This document shows positions 8,420 through 17,928 of a stretch of DNA of 64,000 nucleotides, piece by piece. The stretch is from Fusibacter ferrireducens. GTDB taxonomy: Bacteria > Bacillota > Clostridia > Peptostreptococcales > Acidaminobacteraceae. Numbering within the stretch: position 1 is the first letter of the stretch; the number at the start of each line of letters is the position of its first letter. The position numbers were made by a program, and so were the translations under genes. The notes beneath the pieces are model-generated. The model was given only the letters and a program-made list of their open reading frames with translations. It did not search any database and was not told where the DNA came from. The stretch covers positions 1-64,000 of the forward strand of contig NZ_JADKNH010000012.1 in the NCBI RefSeq assembly GCF_015352425.1, in the 5' to 3' direction.

Positions 8420-10075
8420 ATGAAAAGAAGATTAGGAATCATCATTTTAGCAACTTTGATGTTGTTTACAGTGGGTTGCGAGGTTAATAAAAACCGTATA
8501 GAAATGCCCGATAATAGGATTGTCAAAGAAGCCGTACATGACAATGAATTGAGATATGGCTTATGGAGTGCGCCTTCAGGTGTCTTTGCACCTCAATACG
8601 AAAAAAGCGATTATGATGATATCATCATGAGCTTGGCCTATGAACCTTTGGTTATGATCAATCCTTCAAATGAATATGAAGGCATTTTGGCTGAACGCTG
8701 GACGCTGTCAGAAGATCAGAAGACCATGACGTTTTTTTTGAGAAAAAACGTCAAATGGCATGATGGCGAACCCTTTACGGCAAATGATGTCTTGTTTTCA
8801 TTGAAATATATAGCGCATCCTCAATATGATGGCGAAAAATATGTGAATATTTCTGCAATAGAGGGCATTGAGGATTATCATAACGGCAATTCGATCCACA
8901 TCAAAGGGATTGAAATTGTTGACGATCTGACGATTAAGATAACGACGAAGGCTGTTTATGCCCCTGTTTTGGAACAGATTGGAGATATCAAGATATTTCC
9001 TGAACACATTTGGAAAGATGTTGATATTGAACACGTTTACGAGAATGAGGCTGTACTGACCACCACAATTGGCACAGGGCCTTATACGGTGGAGAGTGTT
9101 ACGCCGAATCAGGATATAAGACTGGTCAGATACAGTAATTACTGGGGTGGAGAACCTAAAATTGAGCGCATTGCAGTACAAATTATGAGTAGCGAAACCG
9201 CACAAATTAAAATGATCAATGGTCAGCTGGACGTGATGCAAATCGCATCCATGGCCCCTAATGATTTGCAATTGTATGAAGATGCAGGTGTTCGAATTGA
9301 GAAAATAAATTATAACTCATTTCAAAACATGACTTTGAATACAGAAAATAGAATCCTTAAAAACACTTATGTGAGGCAGGCTTTGACCATGGCCATTGAC
9401 CGTGAAAGCATTGTCGAAACTTTGATTTTTGGATACGGCAATGTTTCCAATACGGTTTATAAGCAGGACAGTTGGGTGTATCCAGAAGATTATAAAATCA
9501 ATAAATATCCGTACAACCCGGATAGGGCACTTAGGAAATTGATCAGCAATCCGGATTTTGTATACAAAGAGAACGTTTTGTATTATGAAAACGAACCGGT
9601 GGTCTTGTCGCTAATTTATCCTTCAGGGAACAAAGCGAGAGAATTATCGGCCTCGGTCATTCAAGAAAATTTGAGTCGTATAGGCATTGATGTCGTTCTC
9701 ACAAAAGTAGAATTTAATGATTTATTGGATTTAATGCGCACAGGGCAATATGAGATGGCTCTCATTGGAAATGGGTTTGCTCTTGATCCAGATGTGTCTA
9801 CGATGTTTTCAACCGATTCAATTTCGTTCCGAAACTACAGCAGATTTTCAAATGAAAAATTAGATCAATTATTGGATATGGGGGTGACGACGCTTGATAA
9901 GCTCGAAAGGCAACAAATCTATGAAGAAGTGGCCATTTTGATTAACAAGCAGATGCCAATCATATTCTTATACAATTGGACAGAGGGTCGCGCCATTTCC
10001 GCAAGACTTAGAGGTGCAGAATTTTACCCATATAATTATTTTTACAGAGTGCATGAATGGTACTTTGAAGAATAA
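8420..10075 (+). CDS. peptide-binding lipoprotein (SBP_bac_5 family)
   Basis: 551 aa, typical for family 5 extracellular solute-binding proteins (DppA/OppA). A signal peptide ends in the lipobox FTVGC with the lipidated Cys at residue 20. The family core is visible in the AERWTLSEDQKTMTFFLRKNV stretch, followed by KWHDGEPFTANDV. It should sit on the outer face of the membrane and deliver peptides or similar solutes to the permease encoded downstream. It is the first gene after the sigma-54 promoter at 8375-8390, and a second binding protein follows 36 nt later. Ligand specificity is not readable. Confidence 0.92.
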   Translation: MKRRLGIIILATLMLFTVGCEVNKNRIEMPDNRIVKEAVHDNELRYGLWSAPSGVFAPQYEKSDYDDIIMSLAYEPLVMINPSNEYEGILAERWTLSEDQKTMTFFLRKNVKWHDGEPFTANDVLFSLKYIAHPQYDGEKYVNISAIEGIEDYHNGNSIHIKGIEIVDDLTIKITTKAVYAPVLEQIGDIKIFPEHIWKDVDIEHVYENEAVLTTTIGTGPYTVESVTPNQDIRLVRYSNYWGGEPKIERIAVQIMSSETAQIKMINGQLDVMQIASMAPNDLQLYEDAGVRIEKINYNSFQNMTLNTENRILKNTYVRQALTMAIDRESIVETLIFGYGNVSNTVYKQDSWVYPEDYKINKYPYNPDRALRKLISNPDFVYKENVLYYENEPVVLSLIYPSGNKARELSASVIQENLSRIGIDVVLTKVEFNDLLDLMRTGQYEMALIGNGFALDPDVSTMFSTDSISFRNYSRFSNEKLDQLLDMGVTTLDKLERQQIYEEVAILINKQMPIIFLYNWTEGRAISARLRGAEFYPYNYFYRVHEWYFEE

Positions 10076-10111
10076 TTTTAAATTATAAATTAAACTAAAG
10101 GGGGCAATAAA

Positions 10112-11737
10112 ATGAAAAAGAAATTAAGTATGATTATTTCTGTATTCGCAATGATGATGTTTTTAGCAACAGGATGCGGCTCAAAAGATGCTGGGACGAC
10201 ACCTGATGCTGCACAAGCACCAAGTACAGAACCAGCAGCGTCAACTGAACCAGCGGCTGCACCAGAGTCAAAAGAGCTATTTGTAATGGGCATTGATGGC
10301 GATCCAACGAACAACATCAATGCAACCACTGCCAGTGGACGATACGACTTGATGGCGACTAAGGCAATGTTTTCACCTTTATTTGTGATTAATGCAGACG
10401 GGAGCTTAGAATATTTCTTAGCAACGGACTTGCAAGCGTCAGAGGATGGATTGACTTACACTGCTAAGTTAAGAGAAGGTGTAAAATGGCATGATGGCGA
10501 ACCATTTACAGCGGATGATGTGGTATTTACGTATAATACGATTGTCAACTTGCCAACAGCGAATGGACATGATGTTTTTCAATTTGATGGCAATCCGCTT
10601 GTAGTTGAAAAAGTAGATGACTATACGGTTAAATTTGTGTTTCCACATGCAATTCCTTATGCAGTAGAACTGCTTTCTCAAGAAAAATTTATTGTTCCAG
10701 AGCATATCTGGGCAGGAGAAACTGAGTTTAAAGTGAACGCTAAAAATGCGAATCCAATTGGGACAGGCCCTTATAAGTTCAGTTCTTATTCAGAAGGGGA
10801 CAATTTAACACTTGTTAAAAATGAAGATTACTTTTTAGGAGAACCACAAATTGACACAGTTGTCTTTAAAATCGTAATGGATTCGAATGCGGCACTTATA
10901 GCGCTACAAAATGGCGAACTAGATGCACTTTCAATCTTACCGATTGATGTTGAGAAAATTGATGCTTCTAAATTCACAATTGAACCTTATACTGAAAACA
11001 GAATTGGCTATATGTCTGCCGTGGTTTACAGAGAAAACATGGATAATAAAGATTTCAGAAAGGCGATTCTTTATGCAATCAATAAGGAAGATTTAATAGC
11101 TTCTGTCTACGTTTCTGAAGAATATGCAAGAAATCCACATTCATTCTTACCAGAAAATGCAACTTTCTCCACAGAAGACGTGGAACCTTATGGCTACAAT
11201 CTTGAAAAATCGGCAGAGTACCTTGCAAAATCGGGCATAAAAAATCCGAAAGTGCGTTTGGCTTATATTGCAAACAACCAAGTTTACGAAACTCAAGGGC
11301 TATTAATTCAAGCTAACCTCAATGCGGCAGGTATTGAATGTGAACTGGTACCGCTTGATGCAGGAGCTATGTTTAACAATGGCCTATATCCTAAAACTGC
11401 TGACTTTGATCTGTTTATGGGTGGCTATATCATGGGGATTGATCCAGATAACTATGCAACTCTCTTCGTATCTGATGGAGAAGCTAATTTCTCTGGTACA
11501 GTAAATGAGGCTATTGATAAAGGGTTTAGCGAGGGCAAAACGGAACTGGATGTTGCCAAAAGAGAAGCTATTTATGTTGAGCTTCAAAAGACTTTAATCG
11601 ACGAAGCATTTTTCTTGCCTTTGACAGAAAACAAACGTATTATAGCTGTTTCTAACAGAATCGGTGGCATCGAAGAGGCTAAGTTAGTGCCAATATTCAC
11701 TTTTGAAGATATGTCAAAACTATTTGAAGTAAAATAG
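10112..11737 (+). CDS. second peptide-binding lipoprotein (SBP_bac_5 family)
   Basis: 541 aa. The signal peptide ends in lipobox LATGC (Cys near residue 22), followed by a low-complexity Ala/Pro/Glu/Ser/Thr linker and the SBP_bac_5 body (KWHDGEPFTADDVVFTY). It is related to, but clearly diverged from, the preceding binding protein. The start has a strong AAAGGGGG site. Two different binding proteins feeding one permease is a common arrangement and would broaden substrate range. It is probably in the same transcript as the preceding gene, because only 36 nt separate them and no terminator is seen. Confidence 0.92.
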   Translation: MKKKLSMIISVFAMMMFLATGCGSKDAGTTPDAAQAPSTEPAASTEPAAAPESKELFVMGIDGDPTNNINATTASGRYDLMATKAMFSPLFVINADGSLEYFLATDLQASEDGLTYTAKLREGVKWHDGEPFTADDVVFTYNTIVNLPTANGHDVFQFDGNPLVVEKVDDYTVKFVFPHAIPYAVELLSQEKFIVPEHIWAGETEFKVNAKNANPIGTGPYKFSSYSEGDNLTLVKNEDYFLGEPQIDTVVFKIVMDSNAALIALQNGELDALSILPIDVEKIDASKFTIEPYTENRIGYMSAVVYRENMDNKDFRKAILYAINKEDLIASVYVSEEYARNPHSFLPENATFSTEDVEPYGYNLEKSAEYLAKSGIKNPKVRLAYIANNQVYETQGLLIQANLNAAGIECELVPLDAGAMFNNGLYPKTADFDLFMGGYIMGIDPDNYATLFVSDGEANFSGTVNEAIDKGFSEGKTELDVAKREAIYVELQKTLIDEAFFLPLTENKRIIAVSNRIGGIEEAKLVPIFTFEDMSKLFEVK

Positions 11738-11769
11738 AACGTTATAACATTTAAAGTATAAACTTAAGA

Positions 11770-11882
11770 GTAGAGTGTCAAAAGTCAAAAGTTGAGCAAT
11801 TTTCTACCCTGTGACGCACCGCTGAAAGTATGCGACAGCGCATAGGGTAGATCCATTGCAAACAAAGGACTTTTGGCACTTT
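11770..11882 (+). repeat. family 2 structured repeat, copy 1
   Basis: About 113 bp. The ends are imperfect inverted repeats (AGAGTGTCAAAAGTC at the left; the complement of GACTTTTGGCACTTT at the right). An inner dyad pairs CTACCCTGTGACGC with GCGCATAGGGTAG. It shares TTGAGCA and the nested-palindrome layout with the copies at 36345 and 48463, and lies between the binding-protein and permease genes. Confidence 0.7.
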
Positions 11883-11917
11883 AACCATAGTTTGAAGAGG
11901 TTAAATTTCTTGTGATA

Positions 11918-11938
11918 CCCAGTAGCGTTTCTGGGTGT
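11918..11938 (+). other. hairpin in the leader of the permease operon
   Basis: ACCCAG and CTGGGT form a 6-bp stem with an 8-nt loop, with no T-run after it. With the family 2 repeat it fills the 267-nt gap before the permease genes, and may affect mRNA stability or gene dosage along the operon (inference). Confidence 0.4.
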
Positions 11939-12004
11939 GAGATTTACAACTGTTCGAAGAAGCGTAAGTTGCGCTTTGATCATGATTTTAATGGAGGAAA
12001 ATCC

Positions 12005-12964
12005 ATGGGGAAATACATTGGAAAAAGAATTTTGCAAGCCATTCCACTTGTGATTTTAATTTCAATATTGACATTTACACTGATACAATTGGCACCTTAT
12101 GACGCGGTGGATTCAATAACCACACCGGATATGTCCGCAGAGTATATTGAGGCATTAAAAGAGGAGTACGGATTAAACGATCCCATTTATAGGCAGTACT
12201 TGGCTTGGGCTAAAAAGACGTTATCGGGTGATTTTGGATACTCAATTGTGACACATTCTAATATCAAGGAAGCTCTATCTCAGAGGATTCCTGCAACAAT
12301 GCTCATTGTGATTCCCTCGTATTTAGTGGCTCTGATGATTGCCGTGATTTTGGGGCTCATTGCAGGTGCAAAACAGGGGACTCTTATAGATAAAATCGTC
12401 GATGGCTTCTGTTCCATCACAATGTCCACACCCACATTTTGGATGGGTCTTATATTTCTATATATTTTTTCCTATAAGTTAAATTGGCTCCCTTCCCTAG
12501 GGATGTATACTACCGGTCAAGAGAAATCCGTAAAGGATTTAGTCTGGCATATGTTTTTGCCGTGTGTCACATTGACCATTGCCTTTTTACCGCAGATGAT
12601 TCGTTATGTCCGAAGCTCCACTATAGGTCAATTGGCAGAAGACTATGTGTCGGTGCAGAGAACTTATGGGGCGACTGAGAAGAATATTTTGTTTAGACAT
12701 GTTTTAAAAAATGCACTTTTGCCACTGATTACTTTAGTTGGGATGTCCTTGCCAATGCTTGTTACAGGTGCTTTTGTAACAGAGAGTATCTTTTCTTGGC
12801 CTGGTGTGGGGCCTTATTTTCTAGGTGCTATTAGAGGCTTTGACTATCCAATTATACTGGTTATATTGATCTTATCATCGAGTCTGGTCATCATTGGCAA
12901 TCTATTGGCAGACATCCTTTATGGCTTGATCGATACGAGAATAAAAGATTTGGGGAACTCATGA
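12005..12964 (+). CDS. dppB: peptide ABC transporter permease, DppB/OppB type
   Basis: 319 aa from the ATG at 12005, which follows TGGAGG; an in-frame extension upstream lacks a ribosome binding site. The N-terminus MGKYIGKRILQAIPLVILIS and the LIQLAPYDAVD region are typical of DppB-type permeases, as is the coupling segment with EDYVSVQRTYGATEKNI. About six membrane helices. It forms the channel with the next gene product and overlaps it by 4 nt. Confidence 0.93.
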   Translation: MGKYIGKRILQAIPLVILISILTFTLIQLAPYDAVDSITTPDMSAEYIEALKEEYGLNDPIYRQYLAWAKKTLSGDFGYSIVTHSNIKEALSQRIPATMLIVIPSYLVALMIAVILGLIAGAKQGTLIDKIVDGFCSITMSTPTFWMGLIFLYIFSYKLNWLPSLGMYTTGQEKSVKDLVWHMFLPCVTLTIAFLPQMIRYVRSSTIGQLAEDYVSVQRTYGATEKNILFRHVLKNALLPLITLVGMSLPMLVTGAFVTESIFSWPGVGPYFLGAIRGFDYPIILVILILSSSLVIIGNLLADILYGLIDTRIKDLGNS

Positions 12965-13809
12965 AAAATAGACGATTTGAAATGCTAAAGGAAAATTTTA
13001 AAGCAGACTTTTATGCCAAACTGGCTCTGTGGATACTTACTGCTATGGCTTTATTAGCTATTTTTGCCTTTCTATCACCGCATGATCCAAACCTTACCAA
13101 TGTGAAAATGATGCGCAATCCACCTTCAGCTGAACACTGGTTTGGCACAGATGAAGTGGGAAGGGATTATCTGACGCGATCACTTTATGGTGCAAGAGTG
13201 TCCTTGACGGTGGGGATACTGGCCATGTTAACTTCCACTGTAATCGGCACGGTGGTTGGCATCGTAAGTGGCTATTTTGGTGGTATCGTAGATAGTATTT
13301 TGATGAGATTTGTAGATATCCTTTCGTCGATACCGTGGATGATATTGGTCACGGTGATCAGTATTTTCATTCAAGGAGGTATTTGGGCCATTGTCATCGT
13401 CATTGGTGGTTTCAGTTGGATGAGGGCTGCAAGGATTGTACGGGCAGAGACTTTATCGCTTAATCAAAGGGAATATGTGATGTATGCCAAGGCATCTGGA
13501 CAGTCGCACTTCAACATCATGAAAAAGCACATATTGCCTGGACTATTGCCCACAGTGGTGGTCACTGCAACCATATTTATACCAGACGCGATCATTATAG
13601 AGTCCACGCTGAGTTTTTTGGGACTTGGTGTAAAAGCGCCCATGTCTTCATGGGGGAGTATGCTTAAAAACTCGCAGAGCTTTTTAAGTGATTCACCGCA
13701 TTTAGCTTTAATTCCAGGGCTTATGATTCTACTGACCGTATACAGCTTTAATAAACTGGGCAATCTTTTTAGAGTTGTGGTCGATCCAAAATCAGCAGGA
13801 GGTAATTGA
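12961..13809 (+). CDS. dppC: peptide ABC transporter permease, DppC/OppC type
   Basis: 282 aa. The DppC hallmarks are seen: HWFGTDEVGRDYLTRSLYGARVSL near the N-terminal third, and the EAA loop REYVMYAKASGQSHFNIMKKHILP that contacts the ATPases. About six membrane helices. The start ATG overlaps the upstream stop (ATGA), and the stop overlaps the next start (TGATG), so the operon is tightly coupled. Confidence 0.93.
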   Translation: MKNRRFEMLKENFKADFYAKLALWILTAMALLAIFAFLSPHDPNLTNVKMMRNPPSAEHWFGTDEVGRDYLTRSLYGARVSLTVGILAMLTSTVIGTVVGIVSGYFGGIVDSILMRFVDILSSIPWMILVTVISIFIQGGIWAIVIVIGGFSWMRAARIVRAETLSLNQREYVMYAKASGQSHFNIMKKHILPGLLPTVVVTATIFIPDAIIIESTLSFLGLGVKAPMSSWGSMLKNSQSFLSDSPHLALIPGLMILLTVYSFNKLGNLFRVVVDPKSAGGN

Positions 13810-14801
13810 TGAAAGTATTAGAAGTGAATCATTTAGAGACTTCCTTTGCGATTAAAAAAAATAAATTTTTGGCCATAAGAGATGTGAGTTTACATGTGGA
13901 TGAAGGTGAGATCCTTGGCATTGTTGGCGAATCAGGCAGTGGCAAAAGTGTCACCATGAAATCGGTTGTGGGTATTTTACCGTCCAATGGACAGGTTGAA
14001 AGTGGTGAAATTCTTTTTAGAGGGACGAATTTACTTCAAATTAAACCCGAAGAAAAACGTGCTCTATTGGGCAATGATATCACGATGATTTTTCAAGATC
14101 CCATGACCGCTCTAAACCCGCTTAAAACCATTGGCTATCATATTGAAGAAATCATCATAAGACATCAAAAGGTAGATCGCGTTTCGGCCAGAAAACAAGC
14201 AGAGGCCATTCTAAATATTGTGGAGATACCAGATGCTAAACGCAGATTAACTCAATATCCTCATGAATTTTCAGGTGGCATGAGACAGCGTGTGGTCATC
14301 GGTATGGCCCTAGTGAATTCACCACAACTCTTAATCGCAGATGAGCCAACCACTGCATTGGATGTAACCATTCAATTTCAAATACTGAAGTTGATCAAAA
14401 AGTTACAGGCAAAAAATAAAATGGCAGTGGTTTTAATCACACATGATCTCGCAGTGGTTTATAATATGTGTCATAGAATCCTCGTGATGTATGGCGGGAA
14501 AATATTAGAAGAGGGCACTCGAACAGAGATATTCGACAATCCTCAACATCCTTATACATTGGCGCTTATGGAATCTATTCCTAATTTGGAGAGCGCAGAA
14601 AAATCTAAACTCGAGCCCATTGAGGGGATAGCGCCTACACTTGACAATATGCCTGCTGGGTGCCCGTTTGCACCCAGATGCAAACACGCAATGGCGATTT
14701 GTGGTCATGAAATGCCTACAAAGCATACTTTTTCAAAGACACATTCATCCTATTGTCATTTGAATGGAAGCAACCCTGCGCATGGAGGTAGTGATGCATA
14801 A
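13809..14801 (+). CDS. dppD: peptide ABC transporter ATPase, DppD/OppD type
   Basis: 330 aa starting at the ATG of the TGATG overlap. Walker A GESGSGKS, signature FSGGMRQR, Walker B LLIADEPTTALD and the H-loop THDLAVV are intact. The C-terminal oligopeptide/dipeptide extension (LEPIEGIAPTLDNMPAGCPF, APRC) includes the Cys cluster that binds an iron-sulfur cluster in studied DppD proteins. It powers transport together with DppF. Confidence 0.94.
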   Translation: MKVLEVNHLETSFAIKKNKFLAIRDVSLHVDEGEILGIVGESGSGKSVTMKSVVGILPSNGQVESGEILFRGTNLLQIKPEEKRALLGNDITMIFQDPMTALNPLKTIGYHIEEIIIRHQKVDRVSARKQAEAILNIVEIPDAKRRLTQYPHEFSGGMRQRVVIGMALVNSPQLLIADEPTTALDVTIQFQILKLIKKLQAKNKMAVVLITHDLAVVYNMCHRILVMYGGKILEEGTRTEIFDNPQHPYTLALMESIPNLESAEKSKLEPIEGIAPTLDNMPAGCPFAPRCKHAMAICGHEMPTKHTFSKTHSSYCHLNGSNPAHGGSDA

Positions 14802-15762
14802 AGAAACGATTATTCGAATAGAAAATTTGAAAAAACATTTTCAGGTGAACCGTGGACTACTCAAAGAAAAAAAGATTCTAAAAGCAGTGGATGGCATTAC
14901 CTTTGAAATCGAAAAGGGTGAAACCTTTGGCGTAGTCGGTGAATCTGGATGTGGCAAGTCAACTCTTGGAAGAACGATTACAAGATTATATGATGCCACA
15001 GAGGGCAAAATCTATTTTGATGGCAATGAAATTACGAAACTAAAAGGGAAGCAACTTCACCCTTATAAGAAAAAAATGCAAATTATATTTCAAGATCCTT
15101 ATTCTTCTCTGAATCCTTCTATGAATGTAAGAGAGATTTTATCAGAGCCCCTTCAAATTCATACGTATCTCTCTGGCAGGGATTTGGAATTAAAAATAAA
15201 AGAATCACTGGAAATCGTAGGGTTGGATGCCACATCAGTTGATAAATTTCCGCATGAATTTAGCGGCGGTCAAAGACAAAGGCTGGGGATTGCAAGGGCA
15301 ATTTCAGTGGAACCAGATTTTATCCTCTGTGATGAACCCATCTCTGCACTGGATGTTTCCATCCAAGCACAGATCATCAACAAGCTCGAAATGATACAAG
15401 AGGAATCAGGCATTTCTTACTTGTTTATCGCGCATGACCTCTCCATGGTGAAACACATTTCACATCGAATTGGCGTCATGTATCTCGGTAAAATGGTGGA
15501 GATGGCGGATAGTGCTTCGCTCTACAAGGAGCCCCTTCATCCGTACACTAAAGGCCTCCTTCAATCCGTACCGAGAATTGGGACGGATTCAAACTTCGAA
15601 AGTATTCTATTTGGGGACCTGCCAAATCCAGTGGATTTGCCATCTGGGTGTCGATTTAGAACGCGGTGCAAGTATGCAAAAAAGATTTGTTCTGAAGTAG
15701 AACCGACGATGATACAAATAGCGCCGAAAAGACAGGTGGCGTGTCATTTGTACGATAAGTAA
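14794..15762 (+). CDS. dppF: peptide ABC transporter ATPase, DppF/OppF type
   Basis: 322 aa. The ATG at 14794 follows GGAGG and overlaps the dppD stop by 8 nt; an in-frame ATG 30 nt upstream lacks spacing support. Walker A GESGCGKS, signature FSGGQRQR, Walker B FILCDEPISALD and the H-loop AHDLSMV are present, plus the DppF-type C-terminal extension with the Cys-rich CRFRTRCKYAKKIC. Last gene of the operon; a terminator lies at 15819-15857. Confidence 0.94.
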   Translation: MHKETIIRIENLKKHFQVNRGLLKEKKILKAVDGITFEIEKGETFGVVGESGCGKSTLGRTITRLYDATEGKIYFDGNEITKLKGKQLHPYKKKMQIIFQDPYSSLNPSMNVREILSEPLQIHTYLSGRDLELKIKESLEIVGLDATSVDKFPHEFSGGQRQRLGIARAISVEPDFILCDEPISALDVSIQAQIINKLEMIQEESGISYLFIAHDLSMVKHISHRIGVMYLGKMVEMADSASLYKEPLHPYTKGLLQSVPRIGTDSNFESILFGDLPNPVDLPSGCRFRTRCKYAKKICSEVEPTMIQIAPKRQVACHLYDK

Positions 15763-15818
15763 AGTGTATTGGTGAGAGCAGATAGACTGGCGTGAAAATA
15801 AAATATAAGCAGTAGTAC

Positions 15819-15857
15819 AAGAAGAAGGTAGAATGGATCATTCAATCTTCTTCTTTT
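15819..15857 (+). terminator. terminator after the dpp operon
   Basis: AAGAAGA(A)GGT..AATG pairs with CATT..A(T)CTTCTTCTT around a small loop, followed by TTTT. One or two bulges are present. The stretch from here to 16062 is AT-rich with no other feature that I can support. Confidence 0.65.
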
Positions 15858-16062
15858 GTGTTTTGAAAGTACTTAAGTTTCTGTGGATGAACAGTATCAA
15901 TAATGTATTATGAAAATTAAGTATTAGTCGTATATTATATGATGCATACTGTATTCTCTGTAATTAGTAACTATTATGTAAAAATGCTAACAATAGACAA
16001 ATTGAACATCGAATAGTACAATAATTAGAGATTCACATAATCTTTGCATAAGGAGGTTCTAA

Positions 16063-16215
16063 ATGAAAAAAATTGCCTATGGATCACTAATCATTATTGC
16101 ATTACTTTTCATCATTTTTAGAAACTATGAGTTTTATGAAACAATTGATTCTTATCTATATGTACTTGTAATAATTTTGAATCTAGCTTTGTTGGTCTAT
16201 CATAAAAAGTCATAG
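16063..16215 (+). CDS. 50-aa predicted membrane peptide
   Basis: The ATG follows AAGGAGG at ideal spacing. The product is 50 aa, with a Lys-rich start (MKK), a hydrophobic helix (residues about 8-20), a short polar stretch NYEFYETIDS, a second hydrophobic helix (about 31-46) and a basic end (HKKS). Two-helix small membrane proteins of this kind are common in Firmicutes and mostly uncharacterised. I do not recognise it. It lies alone in a region with several gene remnants. Confidence 0.6.
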   Translation: MKKIAYGSLIIIALLFIIFRNYEFYETIDSYLYVLVIILNLALLVYHKKS

Positions 16216-16441
16216 TTGAAGAAGCGTTTTTCAGCCGTAAGAATTAATAATATTCTTTTATCATACTATTTGGTTCATCAACAGTAAAACAGAATCCCTA
16301 AATTTAATTGATTCACTAGAACTATTCTATTTATTCCTAAATATGTTAGACTGCAAGGAGAATCAGCTTTTGTAAATACTGACATAAAACGAAGATACAA
16401 TCAATGTTTTAATGGAGCAATTAAAGAAAGGTAAGGATTTT

Positions 16442-16639
16442 ATGTTAATATTTTTGATGAATATAAAAAATACTGAAGAAAGAGATACCTTAGAAAAACT
16501 GTATCTCAAATACCATAAACGCATGTTTTACATAGTCAATGGCATATTAAAGGATAGCTATGAGTCACAGGATGTTGTTCAAACTGCTATTTTGAAAATG
16601 GTTAATTACATAGATAAAATTGATTATGTAGGCTATTAA
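16442..16639 (+). pseudogene. ECF sigma factor remnant (region 2 only)
   Basis: From the ATG at 16442 the frame encodes about 65 aa. TLEKLYLKYHKRMFYIVNGI followed by LKDSYESQDVVQTAILKM matches sigma-70 region 2 of ECF-type factors. The frame then stops after NYIDKIDYVGY, with no region 4 in any frame downstream. An intact ECF factor is about 160-180 aa, so this is a truncated remnant. The DNA that follows encodes part of an unrelated protein, suggesting a deletion joined two gene fragments. Confidence 0.65.
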
Positions 16640-16649
16640 AAATTATGTC

Positions 16650-16879
16650 GATCTAAAAGTAGGACCGGTGAAGGCATTATTGGTTACACACAGGCAGAGC
16701 CTAATGCAAAATTAGAAAAAAGAGGTTCTGAAAGTTTTGCCATAGCAAATGATGGTCGTATTATTATTTTAGACACATTCGACAATCAAATCGAAATTTT
16801 TGATAAAAGCGGCTCGTCATTAAAAACAATAACTCTTGAAAGTACAGTTGGTGGTACAGAAGATAAAGCAAAAAAATGA
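16650..16879 (+). pseudogene. beta-propeller-like protein remnant (C-terminal piece)
   Basis: An open frame without any start codon encodes GEGIIGYTQAEPNAKLEKR, then ESFAIANDGRIIILDTFDNQ and IEIFDKSGSSLKTITL, before a TGA at 16877. The repeated pattern of an Asp-Gly-Arg-Ile-Ile-Ile-Leu-Asp strand and an Ile-Phe-Asp-Lys-Ser-Gly strand resembles NHL/6-bladed propeller repeats. It lacks its N-terminus and looks fused to the ECF remnant by deletion. Confidence 0.5.
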
Positions 16880-16940
16880 TATAAGACACTAGATGAAGCT
16901 TCAGCTTACACACCGATGATAAAGCACTAAAAAATATTTA

Positions 16941-16965
16941 TTCATAGGAGAATAGCCCCTATGAA
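16941..16965 (+). other. 8-bp hairpin just upstream of the SH3-like gene
   Basis: TTCATAGG pairs perfectly with CCTATGAA around a 9-nt loop, ending a few bases before the TTGGAGA ribosome binding site of the gene at 16980. No T-run. It could influence translation, but this is speculative. Confidence 0.35.
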
Positions 16966-16979
16966 TTTGGAGAATTCTT

Positions 16980-17690
16980 ATGAAGAAAGCAATTGTTGGT
17001 ATTTTAGTATTATTGATGATAGTAGCTTTATATTTCTATCACTCAAAAAATAGAAGTTTACAAGTAAATCAGGAATATATACTCGTTTATGATGTATCAG
17101 CAAATGATGAAGCAGATTATAACTATGCAGATTATCCTAAAATAATGCTTAATAAAGGAGATCGTGCTTTAGTGAAATCTATTGAAGGCCATTTTGTTGA
17201 AATTGAAGTAAATGGCGAACGAGGTTGGATAAACGATTGGTATATTACAGCGTCAAAACCAGTAAATCTAGTAAGTAATGAAATAAAGTATGTATTGGAT
17301 GCTACAATTCTTAAACCATTTCCTGAAGAAGCAGCAGCCTTTAATTATGATGAAGTAATTGAAAGTGGTAAAGTTGTCGTCATACAAGCTGAGTATGAGG
17401 GGTGGTATTGTGTTCAGATATTAAGGTATTCAGAACCTCTTTATGATAATTATTGGATTCGCAAAGATGAGGTTGGTATTGTTGATGATGAGGACATTAG
17501 AGAAGGCAAAATAAAACTTAATGCAGAATTATTAACACTTAGTGGTAAAACAATGTCAGAGAAAATTGAATCTTATATCATCGTCGAGGCATACAATGAT
17601 GAATACTTGAAGTTTGATGCACCAGGTGGCATCATGGGATTAATCAAGATATCTGATTTTTTACCAATTAAATCGTATGATGAATTATAG
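16980..17690 (+). CDS. membrane-anchored protein with SH3-like repeats, function unknown
   Basis: 236 aa. An N-terminal hydrophobic segment (residues about 4-20, AIVGILVLLMIVALYFY) acts as signal or anchor. The extracellular part contains at least two SH3b-like stretches, recognised by strings such as GDRALVKSIEGHFVEIEVNG ending RGWINDWYI and GKVVVIQAEYEGWYCVQIL. Bacterial SH3 domains often bind cell wall or peptides. The gene looks intact although it sits among remnants. The start has GGAGA at proper distance. No specific function can be given. Confidence 0.65.
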   Translation: MKKAIVGILVLLMIVALYFYHSKNRSLQVNQEYILVYDVSANDEADYNYADYPKIMLNKGDRALVKSIEGHFVEIEVNGERGWINDWYITASKPVNLVSNEIKYVLDATILKPFPEEAAAFNYDEVIESGKVVVIQAEYEGWYCVQILRYSEPLYDNYWIRKDEVGIVDDEDIREGKIKLNAELLTLSGKTMSEKIESYIIVEAYNDEYLKFDAPGGIMGLIKISDFLPIKSYDEL

Positions 17691-17840
17691 TTTCTAGAAT
17701 AATGGATACTGAGGTTATGATTACAGGGCAAACACTTAGCAGAATTGCCTTATTTGCTTAGAACTTTAGAAATGATTTTGTATCAAGAGGTGTGGAAGCC
17801 TATGATCTTAGGCACTAAAGTGATACATATTCACAATAAA

Positions 17841-17899
17841 AGAAGGTGCCTATGGATAAAACGCTCAAAAACAGCATTTATCCACAGGCACCTTTTTTC
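17841..17899 (+). terminator. long bidirectional terminator hairpin
   Basis: AAGGTGCCTATGGATAAA pairs with TTTATCCACAGGCACCTT (one mismatch) around a 17-nt loop, with T-run on the right and A-rich DNA on the left. It separates the SH3-like gene from the remnant on the other strand. Confidence 0.85.
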
Positions 17900-17928
17900 A
17901 AGTTACTAATAGGTGAGCTGGACAATTT

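Noticed and set aside
11770-11882. Second sigma-54 promoter before the permease genes (TGGCAC near 11875)
   Set aside because: The required TTGC element is absent at the correct 5-bp spacing; the TGGCAC is part of the family 2 repeat end.
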